Assembly: GCA_965207125.1 (NCBI GenBank)
Contig: OZ242263.1
Span: 1-64,000, forward strand
DNA from: G965207125 sp965207125
Lineage (GTDB): Bacteria > Pseudomonadota > Alphaproteobacteria > Puniceispirillales > UBA1172
Direction: 5' to 3'
Length of the DNA stretch: 64,000 bases
Each line of letters begins with the position of its first letter. Within the stretch, counting starts at the first letter, position 1. Below are positions 42,504-50,534 of the stretch, one piece after another. The notes beneath the pieces are model-generated. The model did no database searches, was not told where the DNA came from, and was given only the letters and a program-made list of their open reading frames with translations. A program made the translations under genes and the position numbers.

Positions 42504-43640
42504 ATGACCGAGGGTGATGAGATTGTCGAAATATTGCGTGAGATGGCGCACGCCGAAGGCTTTTCGGTATTAGGCGTGTGCCCAGCCGCCGCCGATGAAG
42601 TTTTGGCCGAAAGGCTTGATGCGTTTCTTAAGCAAAATTATCACGGCGAGATGGCGTGGCTTGCTGAGACGCGCGACCGCCGAGTTGCACCAACTGCGAT
42701 GTGGGATGGGGCTCGGTCTGCGATTGTGTTGGCGATGAATTATGCCCCCGAGCACAACCCGATGGATAATCTCAAAAATCGGTCTGGCGGTAACATCTCG
42801 GTCTATGCGCGCGGGCGCGACTATCACGGCGTGATCAAAGGAAAACTCAAGCAGATAGCCTCGCGCCTCGCGCAGAAGACTGGCGAGCAGGTAAAGGTGT
42901 TTGTCGACACCGCACCGATGATGGAAAAGCCTTTAGCCGCTGCTGCTGGCCTTGGCTGGCAAGGCAAGCATACTAATCTGGTCTCAAGGGATTTTGGCTC
43001 GTGGCTTTTTCTGGGGGTGATTCTAACAAGCGCAACATTGCCTTTATCATCCCCTGAAGGCGATCATTGCGGCACATGTACGAAATGCCTTGATATCTGC
43101 CCAACCGAGGCGTTTCCCGCGCCGTACCAGCTGGATGCACGGCGCTGTATTTCCTATCTGACGATTGAATATGATGGCGTGATTCCGCATGAATTCCGCG
43201 CCGCCATTGGCAATCGGATATTCGGCTGTGATGATTGCCTTGCGGTCTGCCCGTGGAATAGATTCGCGCAGCGGTCACGCGAGATCAAATTCCGCGCGCG
43301 CGAGGCGACTGATATGCCGCCTCTGGCAACGCTGCTTGAGCTTGATGAGGCGCGTTTTCGCGTGATGTTTCAAGGAACGCCGTTAAGGCGAAGCGGCTAT
43401 CGGCGGATGATGAGGAATATTTTGGTGGCCGCCGGTAATAGCGGTGCATCCGCGCTCATTACGCAGGTTGAAAAGCATCTTAGCGCAGAGTCCCCGCTCA
43501 TCAGAGGAATGGCGGTTTGGGCATTTGCGCGCTTGGTGGATGTTGAGACTTTGAAGAAAAAAGCTGCGATTTATCAAGCCGTTGAGGATAATAACCAAGT
43601 GCTTAGCGAATGGCAAGATGCACTCAAACTATTACACTAG
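42504..43640 (+). CDS. queG: Epoxyqueuosine reductase
   Basis: Cobalamin- and 2x[4Fe-4S]-dependent reductase for the last step of queuosine synthesis. Motifs: FVDTAPMMEKPLAAAAGLGW, QGKHTNLVSRDFGSW, cluster 1 CGTCTKCLDICPTEAF and cluster 2 CDDCLAVCPWNRFAQ, with YLTIEYDG between. 378 aa. Forty nt after tgt. The last 9 nt overlap the convergent pcs gene. Confidence 0.96.
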   Translation: MTEGDEIVEILREMAHAEGFSVLGVCPAAADEVLAERLDAFLKQNYHGEMAWLAETRDRRVAPTAMWDGARSAIVLAMNYAPEHNPMDNLKNRSGGNISVYARGRDYHGVIKGKLKQIASRLAQKTGEQVKVFVDTAPMMEKPLAAAAGLGWQGKHTNLVSRDFGSWLFLGVILTSATLPLSSPEGDHCGTCTKCLDICPTEAFPAPYQLDARRCISYLTIEYDGVIPHEFRAAIGNRIFGCDDCLAVCPWNRFAQRSREIKFRAREATDMPPLATLLELDEARFRVMFQGTPLRRSGYRRMMRNILVAAGNSGASALITQVEKHLSAESPLIRGMAVWAFARLVDVETLKKKAAIYQAVEDNNQVLSEWQDALKLLH

Positions 43641-44339
43641 GGCGGCTTTGTCCTTGGATGGGATCAGCATTTGTAAGAAGCCGGCGGTCAAGAGATAAAA
43701 AGAAGTGAGTAAAAGCCCCCAGCTGGCTACCGGGCCGAGGTTAAACTCGTTAAGGGTTGCCGTAATTGCGAGCACAGTCCATAGAGTCGCCACCGGGAAT
43801 GAGATCCAGCGCCAACGCTTGGTTCTAACCGGGTGAACGAATTTAATCGGCAAAAACATAGCAATAGCGAGGATGGTGATAATGCCTGTGATTAGCCAGA
43901 AATTGAGGTCAAGGGCGAAGAACACCAGAATCACCATATTCCAGCATGAAGGAAATCCGCTAAAGGATTTGTCTGAGGTTTTCATGCGTTTATCGGAGAA
44001 ATAAAGCGCGCTCGAATAGGTGATCACCAGCGTCGAGAACCAGCCTGTCCACCCCGGTAGTAGGTCGCTTTGAAACAACGCGAAGGAGGGAATAAACACG
44101 TAAGTCAGATAATCGATGATCAGATCAAGCAGATCGCCATCAATGATAGAGGCGTTATTTTGAACATCGAATCGGCGGGCGAGGGGCCCATCGATTCCAT
44201 CGACGAAAAAAGCGATCAAAAGCCATAGATACATCGTATCCCAGTTGCCTTTAGCGGCTTCAAGGATAGCGAACATGGCGAAAATCGCCCCTGATGCGGT
44301 GAGAAGATGAACAGAGATAGCGCGGAGATAAACGAGCAT
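43632..44339 (-). CDS. pcs: Phosphatidylcholine synthase
   Basis: Integral membrane enzyme condensing choline with CDP-diacylglycerol to phosphatidylcholine. The CDP-alcohol motif is in VDGIDGPLARRFDV...IIDGDLLDLIIDYLTY, with the Pcs-specific YVFIPSFALF, DKSFSGFPSCWNM and FVHPVRTKRWR. 235 aa with about eight hydrophobic segments, the family norm. Pcs occurs in alphaproteobacteria that take up choline and in host-associated species. Transcribed alone, convergent to queG. Confidence 0.94.
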   Translation of the reverse strand: MLVYLRAISVHLLTASGAIFAMFAILEAAKGNWDTMYLWLLIAFFVDGIDGPLARRFDVQNNASIIDGDLLDLIIDYLTYVFIPSFALFQSDLLPGWTGWFSTLVITYSSALYFSDKRMKTSDKSFSGFPSCWNMVILVFFALDLNFWLITGIITILAIAMFLPIKFVHPVRTKRWRWISFPVATLWTVLAITATLNEFNLGPVASWGLLLTSFYLLTAGFLQMLIPSKDKAALV

Positions 44340-44450
44340 TGTACAAGATGAGAAATTATAATCTTTTGATAGTGTCCTCTATCTGATAGCAAGGATGCTA
44401 AGGGTAATCAATTTATTATCCCGCACGGCGAAATTTCAGGAGAGTGTGTG

Positions 44451-45740
44451 ATGGCTATAACCTATCTTAAAAAGGCTGATAAAACGCCGCAAACAGGCAC
44501 GGACGAAACCCGTGCGATCGTCAATGAAATGCTGGCGAAAATAGAATCAGAAGGTGAGTCGGCGGCGCTGGCTTATGGGCTCAAGCTTGACGGCTATCAG
44601 GGCGAGGCAGTGGTCTCTGCTGAAATGATTGAAAACGCCGCCAAGGCCGTGCCTGATAATCTTAAAGACGATATCAAGTTTTCATATGAGCGGGTGACGC
44701 GGTTCGCCGAGGCGCAGAAACAATCGATAGGTGAGTTTGAGACAGAGTTATCACCAGGGTTATGGGCGGGACAAAAACTGATTCCGATCACAACGGCGGG
44801 GTGTTATGTGCCAGGCGGGCGTTATGCCCATGTGGCCTCAGCGATTATGTCGATTGCGACCGCCAAAGTCGCGGGGGTCTCGCATATCATCACCTGTTCC
44901 GCGCCTGATGGTAATAAAGGTCCTCATCCTGCGATCGTGTATGCGATGAATTTTTGCGGCGCGGATACGATTCTATCGCTTGGCGGAGTTCAAGGCATCG
45001 CGGCGATGGCGTTCGGGTTATTCACTGGTAAGCCGGCGCGGATTCTGGTGGGGCCGGGTAATCGCTTTGTTGCCGAAGCTAAGCGCTCGCTTTATGGGCG
45101 CGTTGGCATAGATCTGTTCGCAGGACCGACTGAAATCGCTGTGATTGCTGATGAAACGGCGGATGCGAGGATCGTCGCTGAGGATTTGGTCAGCCAAGCG
45201 GAACATGGGCCTGATTCCCCAGCGTGGCTGTTCACGAACTCCCGGGCGCTGGCCGATGATGTGGCGGGGCGGATGGATGGCTTGATCAACGCCTTGCCGA
45301 GCCTACAGCGCGATGCTGCGGGTAAAGCGTGGCGTGATTATGGTGAAATTATCCTTTGCGATCGCCGCGAGGAATTGGTGCAGGTTTCGGACGAATACGC
45401 CGCCGAGCATCTGGAGGTGCAGACGTCAGATAACGACTGGTTTGTCTCACATCTGAAAAATTACGGCTCGCTTTTCATCGGCGAAGAAACAACTGTAGCT
45501 TATGGTGATAAATGTTCTGGCACTAATCACATCCTGCCGACTAAAGGAGCCGCGCATTACACGGGCGGGCTGTCGGTGCATAAATACCTTAAAGTGGTGA
45601 CGACCCAGCGGATGACGCGCGAGGCCAATAAAGAGGTAGGGCAGGCCACAGCGCGCATTGCACGCCTTGAGGGGATGGAGGCGCATGCGCGGGCGGCAGA
45701 CGTAAGGCTGAGAAAGTACTTCCCGGGTGAGAATTTTTAA
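44451..45740 (+). CDS. HisD-family dehydrogenase, HpsN-like (sulfopropanediol 3-dehydrogenase?)
   Basis: NAD-dependent, zinc-containing HisD fold. Zn ligands by position: Gln and His in SQAEHGPDSPAWLF, Asp in YGDKCSGTNHILPT, and His in LEGMEAHARAAD; the catalytic pair is in YAAEHLEV. However, features such as the LKKADKTPQT start, FGLFTGKPARILVGPGN, DLFAGPTEIAVIAD, TGGLSVHKYLKVVTTQRMT and the ending EAHARAADVRLRKYF match the HpsN group better than biosynthetic HisD as I know them. HpsN oxidises dihydroxypropanesulfonate to sulfolactate in marine bacteria. No his gene is adjacent. CAGGAGAG precedes ATG 44451 (429 aa). Confidence 0.75.
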   Translation: MAITYLKKADKTPQTGTDETRAIVNEMLAKIESEGESAALAYGLKLDGYQGEAVVSAEMIENAAKAVPDNLKDDIKFSYERVTRFAEAQKQSIGEFETELSPGLWAGQKLIPITTAGCYVPGGRYAHVASAIMSIATAKVAGVSHIITCSAPDGNKGPHPAIVYAMNFCGADTILSLGGVQGIAAMAFGLFTGKPARILVGPGNRFVAEAKRSLYGRVGIDLFAGPTEIAVIADETADARIVAEDLVSQAEHGPDSPAWLFTNSRALADDVAGRMDGLINALPSLQRDAAGKAWRDYGEIILCDRREELVQVSDEYAAEHLEVQTSDNDWFVSHLKNYGSLFIGEETTVAYGDKCSGTNHILPTKGAAHYTGGLSVHKYLKVVTTQRMTREANKEVGQATARIARLEGMEAHARAADVRLRKYFPGENF

Positions 45741-45743
45741 CTA

Positions 45744-45768
45744 ATCCTGCTTCGGGCAGGATAGTTTT
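45744..45768 (+). terminator. UUCG-type hairpin terminator
   Basis: ATCCTGC-TTCGG-GCAGGAT (45744-45762) followed by AGTTTT, 4 nt after the preceding stop codon. It also abuts the 3' end of the minus-strand tRNA-Gly and may serve both directions. Confidence 0.75.
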
Positions 45769-45841
45769 GGAGCGGTCGACCAGACTCGAACTGGCCCTAA
45801 GAGCTTGGAAGGCTCTTGTGCTACCACTACACCACGACCGC
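45768..45841 (-). tRNA. tRNA-Gly (anticodon TCC)
   Basis: Minus-strand 74-nt cloverleaf. GCGGTCG pairs with CGACCGC, short D loop TGTAGTGGTAGCA, anticodon stem AGAGC/GCTCT around CTTCCAA (TCC), T loop TTCGAGT, discriminator T, encoded CCA. Confidence 0.96.
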
Positions 45842-45886
45842 CAAGGCGTGATTTATAGCCGAAAATTGACGCTAATTAAAGCCAAA

Positions 45887-46927
45887 TCAAAGCCAACCGC
45901 CAATATTTTCCTGTAAAAGGGTTGCGAGCAACTCAATCGCGGGCGGTGAGGCGTTAAGACATGGGATGTAAGTCAGTGTCTCCCCGCCAAAGGCAAGAAA
46001 GTGATCACGCCCCTCTATCGCCAGTTCCTCAAGGGTTTCAACGCAATCGACACTGAACCCCGGTGCGATCACCGCAAGACGTTTGACCCCAGCCCGCGCC
46101 AAGTCCTTGATGGTTTCATCCGTATATGGTTTTAGCCATGGCTCGCGCCCAACTCGAGACTGGAAAGACACGTGGAATGTCTCGGAAGGCCAAGCGAGCG
46201 CGCCGCGTAGCAATCTAGCGGTTTTCATCGAATGGCAATGATACGGGTCGCCCTGAAGGAAGTAGCGTTTGGGAATCCCGTGAAATGATACCAAGAGAGC
46301 GTCATGGGGATCATCTTTAATGGCGTTTTTGACTTGTCCTGCGAGTGCATCGATGTATTGAGGGTGGTCATGCCAAGGGGCGATGGTTCTGATGGCGGGC
46401 TGCCAACGTTGGTGTTTCATCCAGTGAAAAACCTCATCCTGAACAGAGGCGGTGGTTGCAGCGGCGTATTGTGGATAAAGCGGCATGATCAAAAGGCGAT
46501 TACAGCCCATCTCCCGCAGCTCATCGAGTTTTTCGGGAAGAGAGGGGGAGGCGTAACGCATCGCCCATGTGAGGTAAAATTTTTCGGGGTCCCAACCTCT
46601 CTTAGGCATCATTTCAGCCAGTTCTCTTGCTTGGTCTCGGGTATATTTTTTTAGCGGTGAGCCGTCCGGGTCGTTCTCAAGCCAGATTTTTGCATAAGCT
46701 CTTCCTGATTTCGCGGGGCGGGTATTGAGGATAATCCCGTTCAGCACAAACCACCAGACCAAGCGCGGAACCTCAATCATGCGCGGGTCAGATAGAAATT
46801 GCTTGAGGTATCTGCGTACCGACCAAAAGTCGGTCGCATCGGGTGAGCCAACATTGACTAGCAAAACCCCTGTTTTAGCGTGGCGTGGATATGGGGGATG
46901 GTCATCAGGATAAGAAGCAATCGTCAT
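45887..46927 (-). CDS. hemH: Ferrochelatase
   Basis: Inserts Fe2+ into protoporphyrin IX, the last step of haem synthesis. 346 aa from ATG 46927 (an in-frame TTG at 46957 is less likely). Motifs: TGVLLVNVGSPDATDFWSVR, RMIEVPRLVWW, the active-site LLVSFHGIPKRYFLQGDPYH and PGFSVDCVETLEELAIEGRD with the metal-site Glu. No Fe-S-binding C-terminal cysteine cluster is evident. Separated from tRNA-Gly by 45 bp. Confidence 0.96.
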   Translation of the reverse strand: MTIASYPDDHPPYPRHAKTGVLLVNVGSPDATDFWSVRRYLKQFLSDPRMIEVPRLVWWFVLNGIILNTRPAKSGRAYAKIWLENDPDGSPLKKYTRDQARELAEMMPKRGWDPEKFYLTWAMRYASPSLPEKLDELREMGCNRLLIMPLYPQYAAATTASVQDEVFHWMKHQRWQPAIRTIAPWHDHPQYIDALAGQVKNAIKDDPHDALLVSFHGIPKRYFLQGDPYHCHSMKTARLLRGALAWPSETFHVSFQSRVGREPWLKPYTDETIKDLARAGVKRLAVIAPGFSVDCVETLEELAIEGRDHFLAFGGETLTYIPCLNASPPAIELLATLLQENIGGWL

Positions 46928-47041
46928 TGTCTTTAGGCTATATTGATTTACGGTCAAGTGCTATTGGAAAAAACCTTATCAAGTGAGGCGATATGCTTTT
47001 TGCTACGTTTTCTCGGGGTTAGTCCCTATTCAATAGCCTAT

Positions 47042-47257
47042 TCAGCGGCTTTGATCACGGGCGGGGGCGAGGATAAGATGTGCACGTCTGGTGTTGATCA
47101 CTTGCTGGCCCGCGTGCTCAAAGGTAACCGTCACGATTGTCCCGATCGATGATTGCACTTGTCCAATGCCCCAGTCGTCTTGTTCTGGCAGGATAACAAA
47201 ATCACCGGGGGCGAGAGAGGGCTGAGAGGGCTGAGAGGGCTGAGAGTGCTGGCTCAT
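47042..47257 (-). CDS. DUF3553 protein
   Basis: 71 aa. The core PGDFVILPEQDDWGIGQVQS and VTVTFEHAGQQVINT is the DUF3553 signature, a short SH3-like beta fold also found at the end of some UvrD helicases; function unknown. The N-terminus carries three copies of a 9-bp repeat (ctgagaggg on the plus strand) encoding Gln-Pro-Ser, so its length may vary between strains. Start placed at ATG 47257; a TTG lies 12 nt upstream. Lies 25 nt downstream of ctrA on the same strand. Confidence 0.85.
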   Translation of the reverse strand: MSQHSQPSQPSQPSLAPGDFVILPEQDDWGIGQVQSSIGTIVTVTFEHAGQQVINTRRAHLILAPARDQSR

Positions 47258-47281
47258 AGGGTTGCTCAAGACCAGAGGGTT

Positions 47282-47971
47282 TCAATGTGAGGACACCGGC
47301 TCATCGCGCAGGGAATACCCTTGTCCCCAGATGGTGTGGATGTAGTTTTCTCCGCCTGAGATCTTCGCAATTTTCTTTCGCAATTTACAGATAAACACAT
47401 CGATAATCTTTGATTCGGGTTCATCCATACCGCCATAGAGATGGTTGATGATTTGTGGTTTAGTGATGACGCGGGTCTTACGCAAACTCAGCAATTCGAT
47501 AATAAGATATTCCTTGGCCGTCAGACGGACTGGCTTGTCATAGACCCGAACCTCGCGTTTGTTGAAGTCAACCGAGATAGGCCCTGTGGTGACAAGCGAA
47601 TCGCTGTGGCCGTTGTAACGACGGATGATTGCGGCTAGGGTCGCCGCCAGTTCTTGGCGATCAAAGGGTTTCGTGAGATAGCCATCGGCTCCTGAGTGAA
47701 GGGCGAGTACTTTATCGGCTACCCCAGTTCTTCCAGAAACCACCAGCACTGGAGTCGTGATTTTGTTGCTGCGTAAGGATTTTAACAGCTGGAATCCATC
47801 GCCATCAGGCAGATTGATATCCAGAACAATCGCGTCAAAAATGTTGCTTTTTGCGGCGTTTAAGCCTTCGTCAGCGGTGGTGGAGACCTCAGAGAAATGT
47901 CCTTCATTCGAAAGAGCGATCTTCATGGATGCGGCCACTTGATGATCATCTTCAATGATAAGTATGTTCAT
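47282..47971 (-). CDS. ctrA: CtrA-type response regulator
   Basis: OmpR-family regulator (229 aa from ATG 47971). Receiver: acidic pair in LIIEDD, phospho-acceptor Asp51 in FDAIVLDINLPDGDG, Ser in VLVVSG, Lys in YLTKPFD. The DNA-binding domain is strikingly CtrA: LTAKEYLIIELLSLRK, INHLYGGMDEPESKIIDVFI, CKLRKKI and IWGQGYSLRDE. CtrA controls cell cycle, motility and DNA transfer in alphaproteobacteria. The receiver half is much more divergent from textbook CtrA than the winged helix. The CckA/ChpT phosphorelay is not here, though a minimal kinase lies 1.7 kb away. Confidence 0.88.
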   Translation of the reverse strand: MNILIIEDDHQVAASMKIALSNEGHFSEVSTTADEGLNAAKSNIFDAIVLDINLPDGDGFQLLKSLRSNKITTPVLVVSGRTGVADKVLALHSGADGYLTKPFDRQELAATLAAIIRRYNGHSDSLVTTGPISVDFNKREVRVYDKPVRLTAKEYLIIELLSLRKTRVITKPQIINHLYGGMDEPESKIIDVFICKLRKKIAKISGGENYIHTIWGQGYSLRDEPVSSH

Positions 47972-48665
47972 TGTATTAGACTCCGTAGTACATCGAGCGA
48001 TCTTAGCGTCAAGATAAAACAAGGCTATCCTTGAGACAAGACTATTAATGAATGTAGGTTTTCAATACCTCTATATCAAGGATATAGATAGAATGCTTTT
48101 TCGATAGCGGCTCTGCGGTGTTGTCCATCATTGATGATAAACTTCGCATCCATCGGCCCTTTGAGTATGCCAAGGTTTCTCGTGTCACTCTCTTCCCCAA
48201 GAGGAACAAATTCTAACTCGGAATCCAAGAACGCCGTAATTGCGGAAAACGCGTAGTTATCACGTTTTTGAAGAATATAATTGGCTATTAATGGTATGCG
48301 CGTGCGGTTGAGTGTCTCCTTTGAGCGCGTACCTCAGGGGCAATTTCCTCTTCGTTGAACAGAAAAATCTTAGGCAACAATCTGAGAGGCCTCATCGAGA
48401 CAAAGTACTCTCGATGGGCTTGTATGCCTCGAATCGCCGGGAAAGAATATCCAAAATGTATTTCTCTTGACATCAATTTGTCCTCAATAGAGCACAAATT
48501 TTGATAATCTAATCGACTGTTTGCTCAAAAAAACACAAACTTTTCCGTCAAACAAACAATGTGTAGTATGGATGCAAACATAAATGACTAAGCCTAAGCC
48601 TTGGAAATGTAAAAGCGTCAACACTTCTCTTAGTTCAGTTTTAGCCCAGCCGGGGCTTTACGCTT
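47972..48665. other. ctrA upstream region with a dead dndB gene
   Basis: Besides the dndB fragment (separate entry), 47972-48075 should hold the ctrA promoter (no clear TTAA-N7-TTAA CtrA box seen). 48474-48665 is AT-rich with no gene recognised. Confidence 0.5.
48076..48473 (-). pseudogene. dndB: dndB fragment (DGQHR-domain protein of DNA phosphorothioation), frameshifted and truncated
   Basis: Minus strand from ATG 48473: MSREIHFGYSFPAIRGIQAH, REYFVSMRPLRLLPKIFLFN, EEEIAPEVRAQR. Then a frameshift near 48320, and in the next frame TLNRTRIPLIANYILQKRDN, YAFSAITAFLDSELEFVPLG, LKGPMDAKFIINDGQHRRAA, IEKAF followed by an abrupt YLYP-stop. The DGQHRRAAIEKA motif defines the DGQHR domain of DndB, the regulator of Dnd phosphorothioate systems. 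About one third of the gene remains. No dndACDE genes are in the window. Confidence 0.85.
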
Positions 48666-48950
48666 ATGGGCATCAAGGGGCTACGTGATTTGCTTGATGG
48701 AGCATTAATCGCAAAAAAGCAAGATGGCTCAGCCTCTTCCGGAGCAAGTTCAAAGATTACTCTTGAAGATGTCGAAAAAGAGTGCAACAAAACCGCTGAG
48801 AGTTTGTCGAGAATCATTATGTATGAAACCATCGGGATAGAAATCATACCCGCGGTGATTCAAGGCGAAACCCTTAAAGACGCTATATCACGTCTGAGAA
48901 ATATCTTTGTTGATGTGAATCAAAATGCTCGTCGTCTGGGAAAAAGTTAA
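48666..48950 (+). CDS. Hypothetical protein (94 aa)
   Basis: Not recognised. A soluble, mostly helical small protein: N-terminal GLRDLLDGALIAKKQ, a Ser/Gly-rich linker (DGSASSGASSK), then a helical region with one conserved-looking Cys (LEDVEKECNKTAESLSRIIM) and LKDAISRLRNIFVDVNQNAR. No signal peptide or membrane segment. It is 52 nt upstream of dksA on the same strand and may share a transcript. The codon use looks like the neighbours, which supports it being real. Confidence 0.6.
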   Translation: MGIKGLRDLLDGALIAKKQDGSASSGASSKITLEDVEKECNKTAESLSRIIMYETIGIEIIPAVIQGETLKDAISRLRNIFVDVNQNARRLGKS

Positions 48951-49002
48951 AGGGCTTACCGGACGAAAATGATGGTTTCATAGGATAGGGAGAAGTGAGG
49001 CT

Positions 49003-49464
49003 ATGGCTAGTACACACAAGCAGAAAATTAAAGGCATCGATGTTAGCGGGGGGACTATTCTGCCGGATGGATACAAACCGTCAGAAAAAGAAAAGTTCAT
49101 GAATCCCAAGCAAATGGAATATTTTCGCCAGAAACTGCTGGCTTGGAAGCGCGAATTATTGTCAGACGCTTCTGTTATGTTATCGCATCTGTCCGAGGAA
49201 AATTTGCAAAAACCGGATGGCATCGACAGGGCCCAGTTAGAAAATAACGCCTCGGTCAGCCTCCGCGCCCGCGATCGTGAGCGCAAATTGCTGTCTAAAA
49301 TTGAGGCCGCGCTAAGGCGTATTGAGGAGAAGACTTACGGTTATTGTGAAGAGACTGGTGAACCAATCAGCCTCAAACGTCTTGAGGCGCGCCCCATTGC
49401 TTCGTTGTCTCTCGCGGCCCAAGAACGCCATGAGAAAATGGAACGCACCCACCGAGAAGAGTGA
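49003..49464 (+). CDS. dksA: DksA/TraR-family regulator
   Basis: RNA polymerase secondary-channel protein acting with ppGpp. 153 aa. Coiled-coil region (FRQKLLAWKRELLSDAS, later NNASVSLRARDRERKLLSKI, with the tip Asp/Ala replaced by a lineage variant). The C-terminal zinc-finger region GYCEETGEPISLKRLEARPI, ASLSLAAQERHE keeps only the first of the four Cys, as in many alphaproteobacterial DksA proteins. An extended N-terminus (ILPDGYKPSEKEKFMNPKQ) is also typical. Start at ATG 49003. Confidence 0.93.
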   Translation: MASTHKQKIKGIDVSGGTILPDGYKPSEKEKFMNPKQMEYFRQKLLAWKRELLSDASVMLSHLSEENLQKPDGIDRAQLENNASVSLRARDRERKLLSKIEAALRRIEEKTYGYCEETGEPISLKRLEARPIASLSLAAQERHEKMERTHREE

Positions 49465-49624
49465 GGAGATGATTGTCATGAAAACATCCTTGAGGTCATG
49501 GGTGAAGTGATATTGATTTATTTACCTTTTATGGATACGCTTCCCCCTGTCAGTCGTTTGTTTGCTATGGTTTCTTTTTCCTCAAGCCTGACAAAGCATC
49601 AAAGCATTGAAAGCAGAGTGATTG

Positions 49625-50335
49625 ATGGCTGAAAATCCTCTGAATCTGGAAGCGCGGTTATCTAGCGTCCACCGTGAGGATGATGACTATCTCCGTGAAG
49701 TGGTCCATGACGTCAATAATAATCTGATGGTGATTATGGCTGGCTGCGACCGGCTAGAACTCACCGATAAAAAACATGATCGGGATGAGATCATTCAGAA
49801 TATCAGAGCGCACATCCACTCGGTGTCGAGGTTGCTCAATAATTTATGTGGGGGAGGGGATGAAGATAAGCCTGTGGTGATGACTCAAGAAGAACTTGAA
49901 AGTCTCCTTAAAGGCATAATTCCTAGTTTGATATTGGTCTCAACCGAAAAAGCCAATATAGAAATAGGCCCAGTCATCACCAAACCTGTGCTGATCAATA
50001 CCTTGCTGTTGCACCGGATTCTGTTGCAACTCATCCGTAATATCGCCGAGGTGTGCCATGAAGACCCCGCCGCCTTTATCTCTGCGCGCCAGATAGAAGG
50101 TTGGTGCGAGGTTTCGGTTGCTGATAACGGCCCCGGACTAGATCTTGCTCCTGAAGAAGTGTTTAAGCCGGGGGTTACAAGCAAAAAAGACCAAGCGCGG
50201 CGCGGTTATGGGCTTTCGGCCGTAGCGCATGCGGTCAAAAGTTGGGGCGGGGAGTACGGCGTAGAAGACCTCACCTCAGGCAAGGGATGTCGATTCTGGG
50301 TTCGGTTTCCCCTCGAGGAGAAGCAAGAACCCTAG
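49625..50335 (+). CDS. Minimal sensor-less histidine kinase (CckA-core-like)
   Basis: 236 aa, no membrane or PAS domain. Dimerisation/phosphoacceptor helix with His28 in LREVVHDVNNNLMVIMAGCD, similar to the HDFNNLL box of CckA-type kinases. Then a GHKL ATPase: N box LLQLIRNIAEVCHED, G1 VADNGPGLDL, and G2 RRGYGLSAVAHAVKSWGGEY, GKGCRFWVRF. The complete H-N-G1-G2 set suggests activity. No receiver is attached. It could feed a separate phosphotransferase or CtrA, whose gene is 1.7 kb away, or be ChpT-like; neither is shown by the sequence. Start at ATG 49625 rather than TTG 49622. Confidence 0.75.
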   Translation: MAENPLNLEARLSSVHREDDDYLREVVHDVNNNLMVIMAGCDRLELTDKKHDRDEIIQNIRAHIHSVSRLLNNLCGGGDEDKPVVMTQEELESLLKGIIPSLILVSTEKANIEIGPVITKPVLINTLLLHRILLQLIRNIAEVCHEDPAAFISARQIEGWCEVSVADNGPGLDLAPEEVFKPGVTSKKDQARRGYGLSAVAHAVKSWGGEYGVEDLTSGKGCRFWVRFPLEEKQEP

Positions 50336-50405
50336 AGTTTATCTGCTTCTCTTTCCTTAATTTTTCACCAGGTTTTCACAAAAATAAAAAAAAATAAAAA
50401 AACAC

Positions 50406-50435
50406 TTGCCATTAAGAACAAAACGTGATCATAAT
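50406..50435 (+). promoter_or_regulatory. Putative recA promoter with overlapping SOS-box-like site
   Basis: TTGCCA (50406-50411), 18-bp spacer, CATAAT (50430-50435). Between them lies GAAC-N7-GATC (50416-50430), one mismatch from the alphaproteobacterial LexA box (GAAC-N7-GAAC, or GTTC-N7-GTTC on the other strand). A perfect palindrome GATCAT-A-ATGATC overlaps its right end. Confidence 0.5.
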
Positions 50436-50534
50436 GATCGTGTTGGTGGTTTTATTAAGGTTTTTTAGATTGAGCATCGATCTGGATTACGGGATTGCCA
50501 GCAAGACTTGAACATGCGACAAATGGAGCAAATC

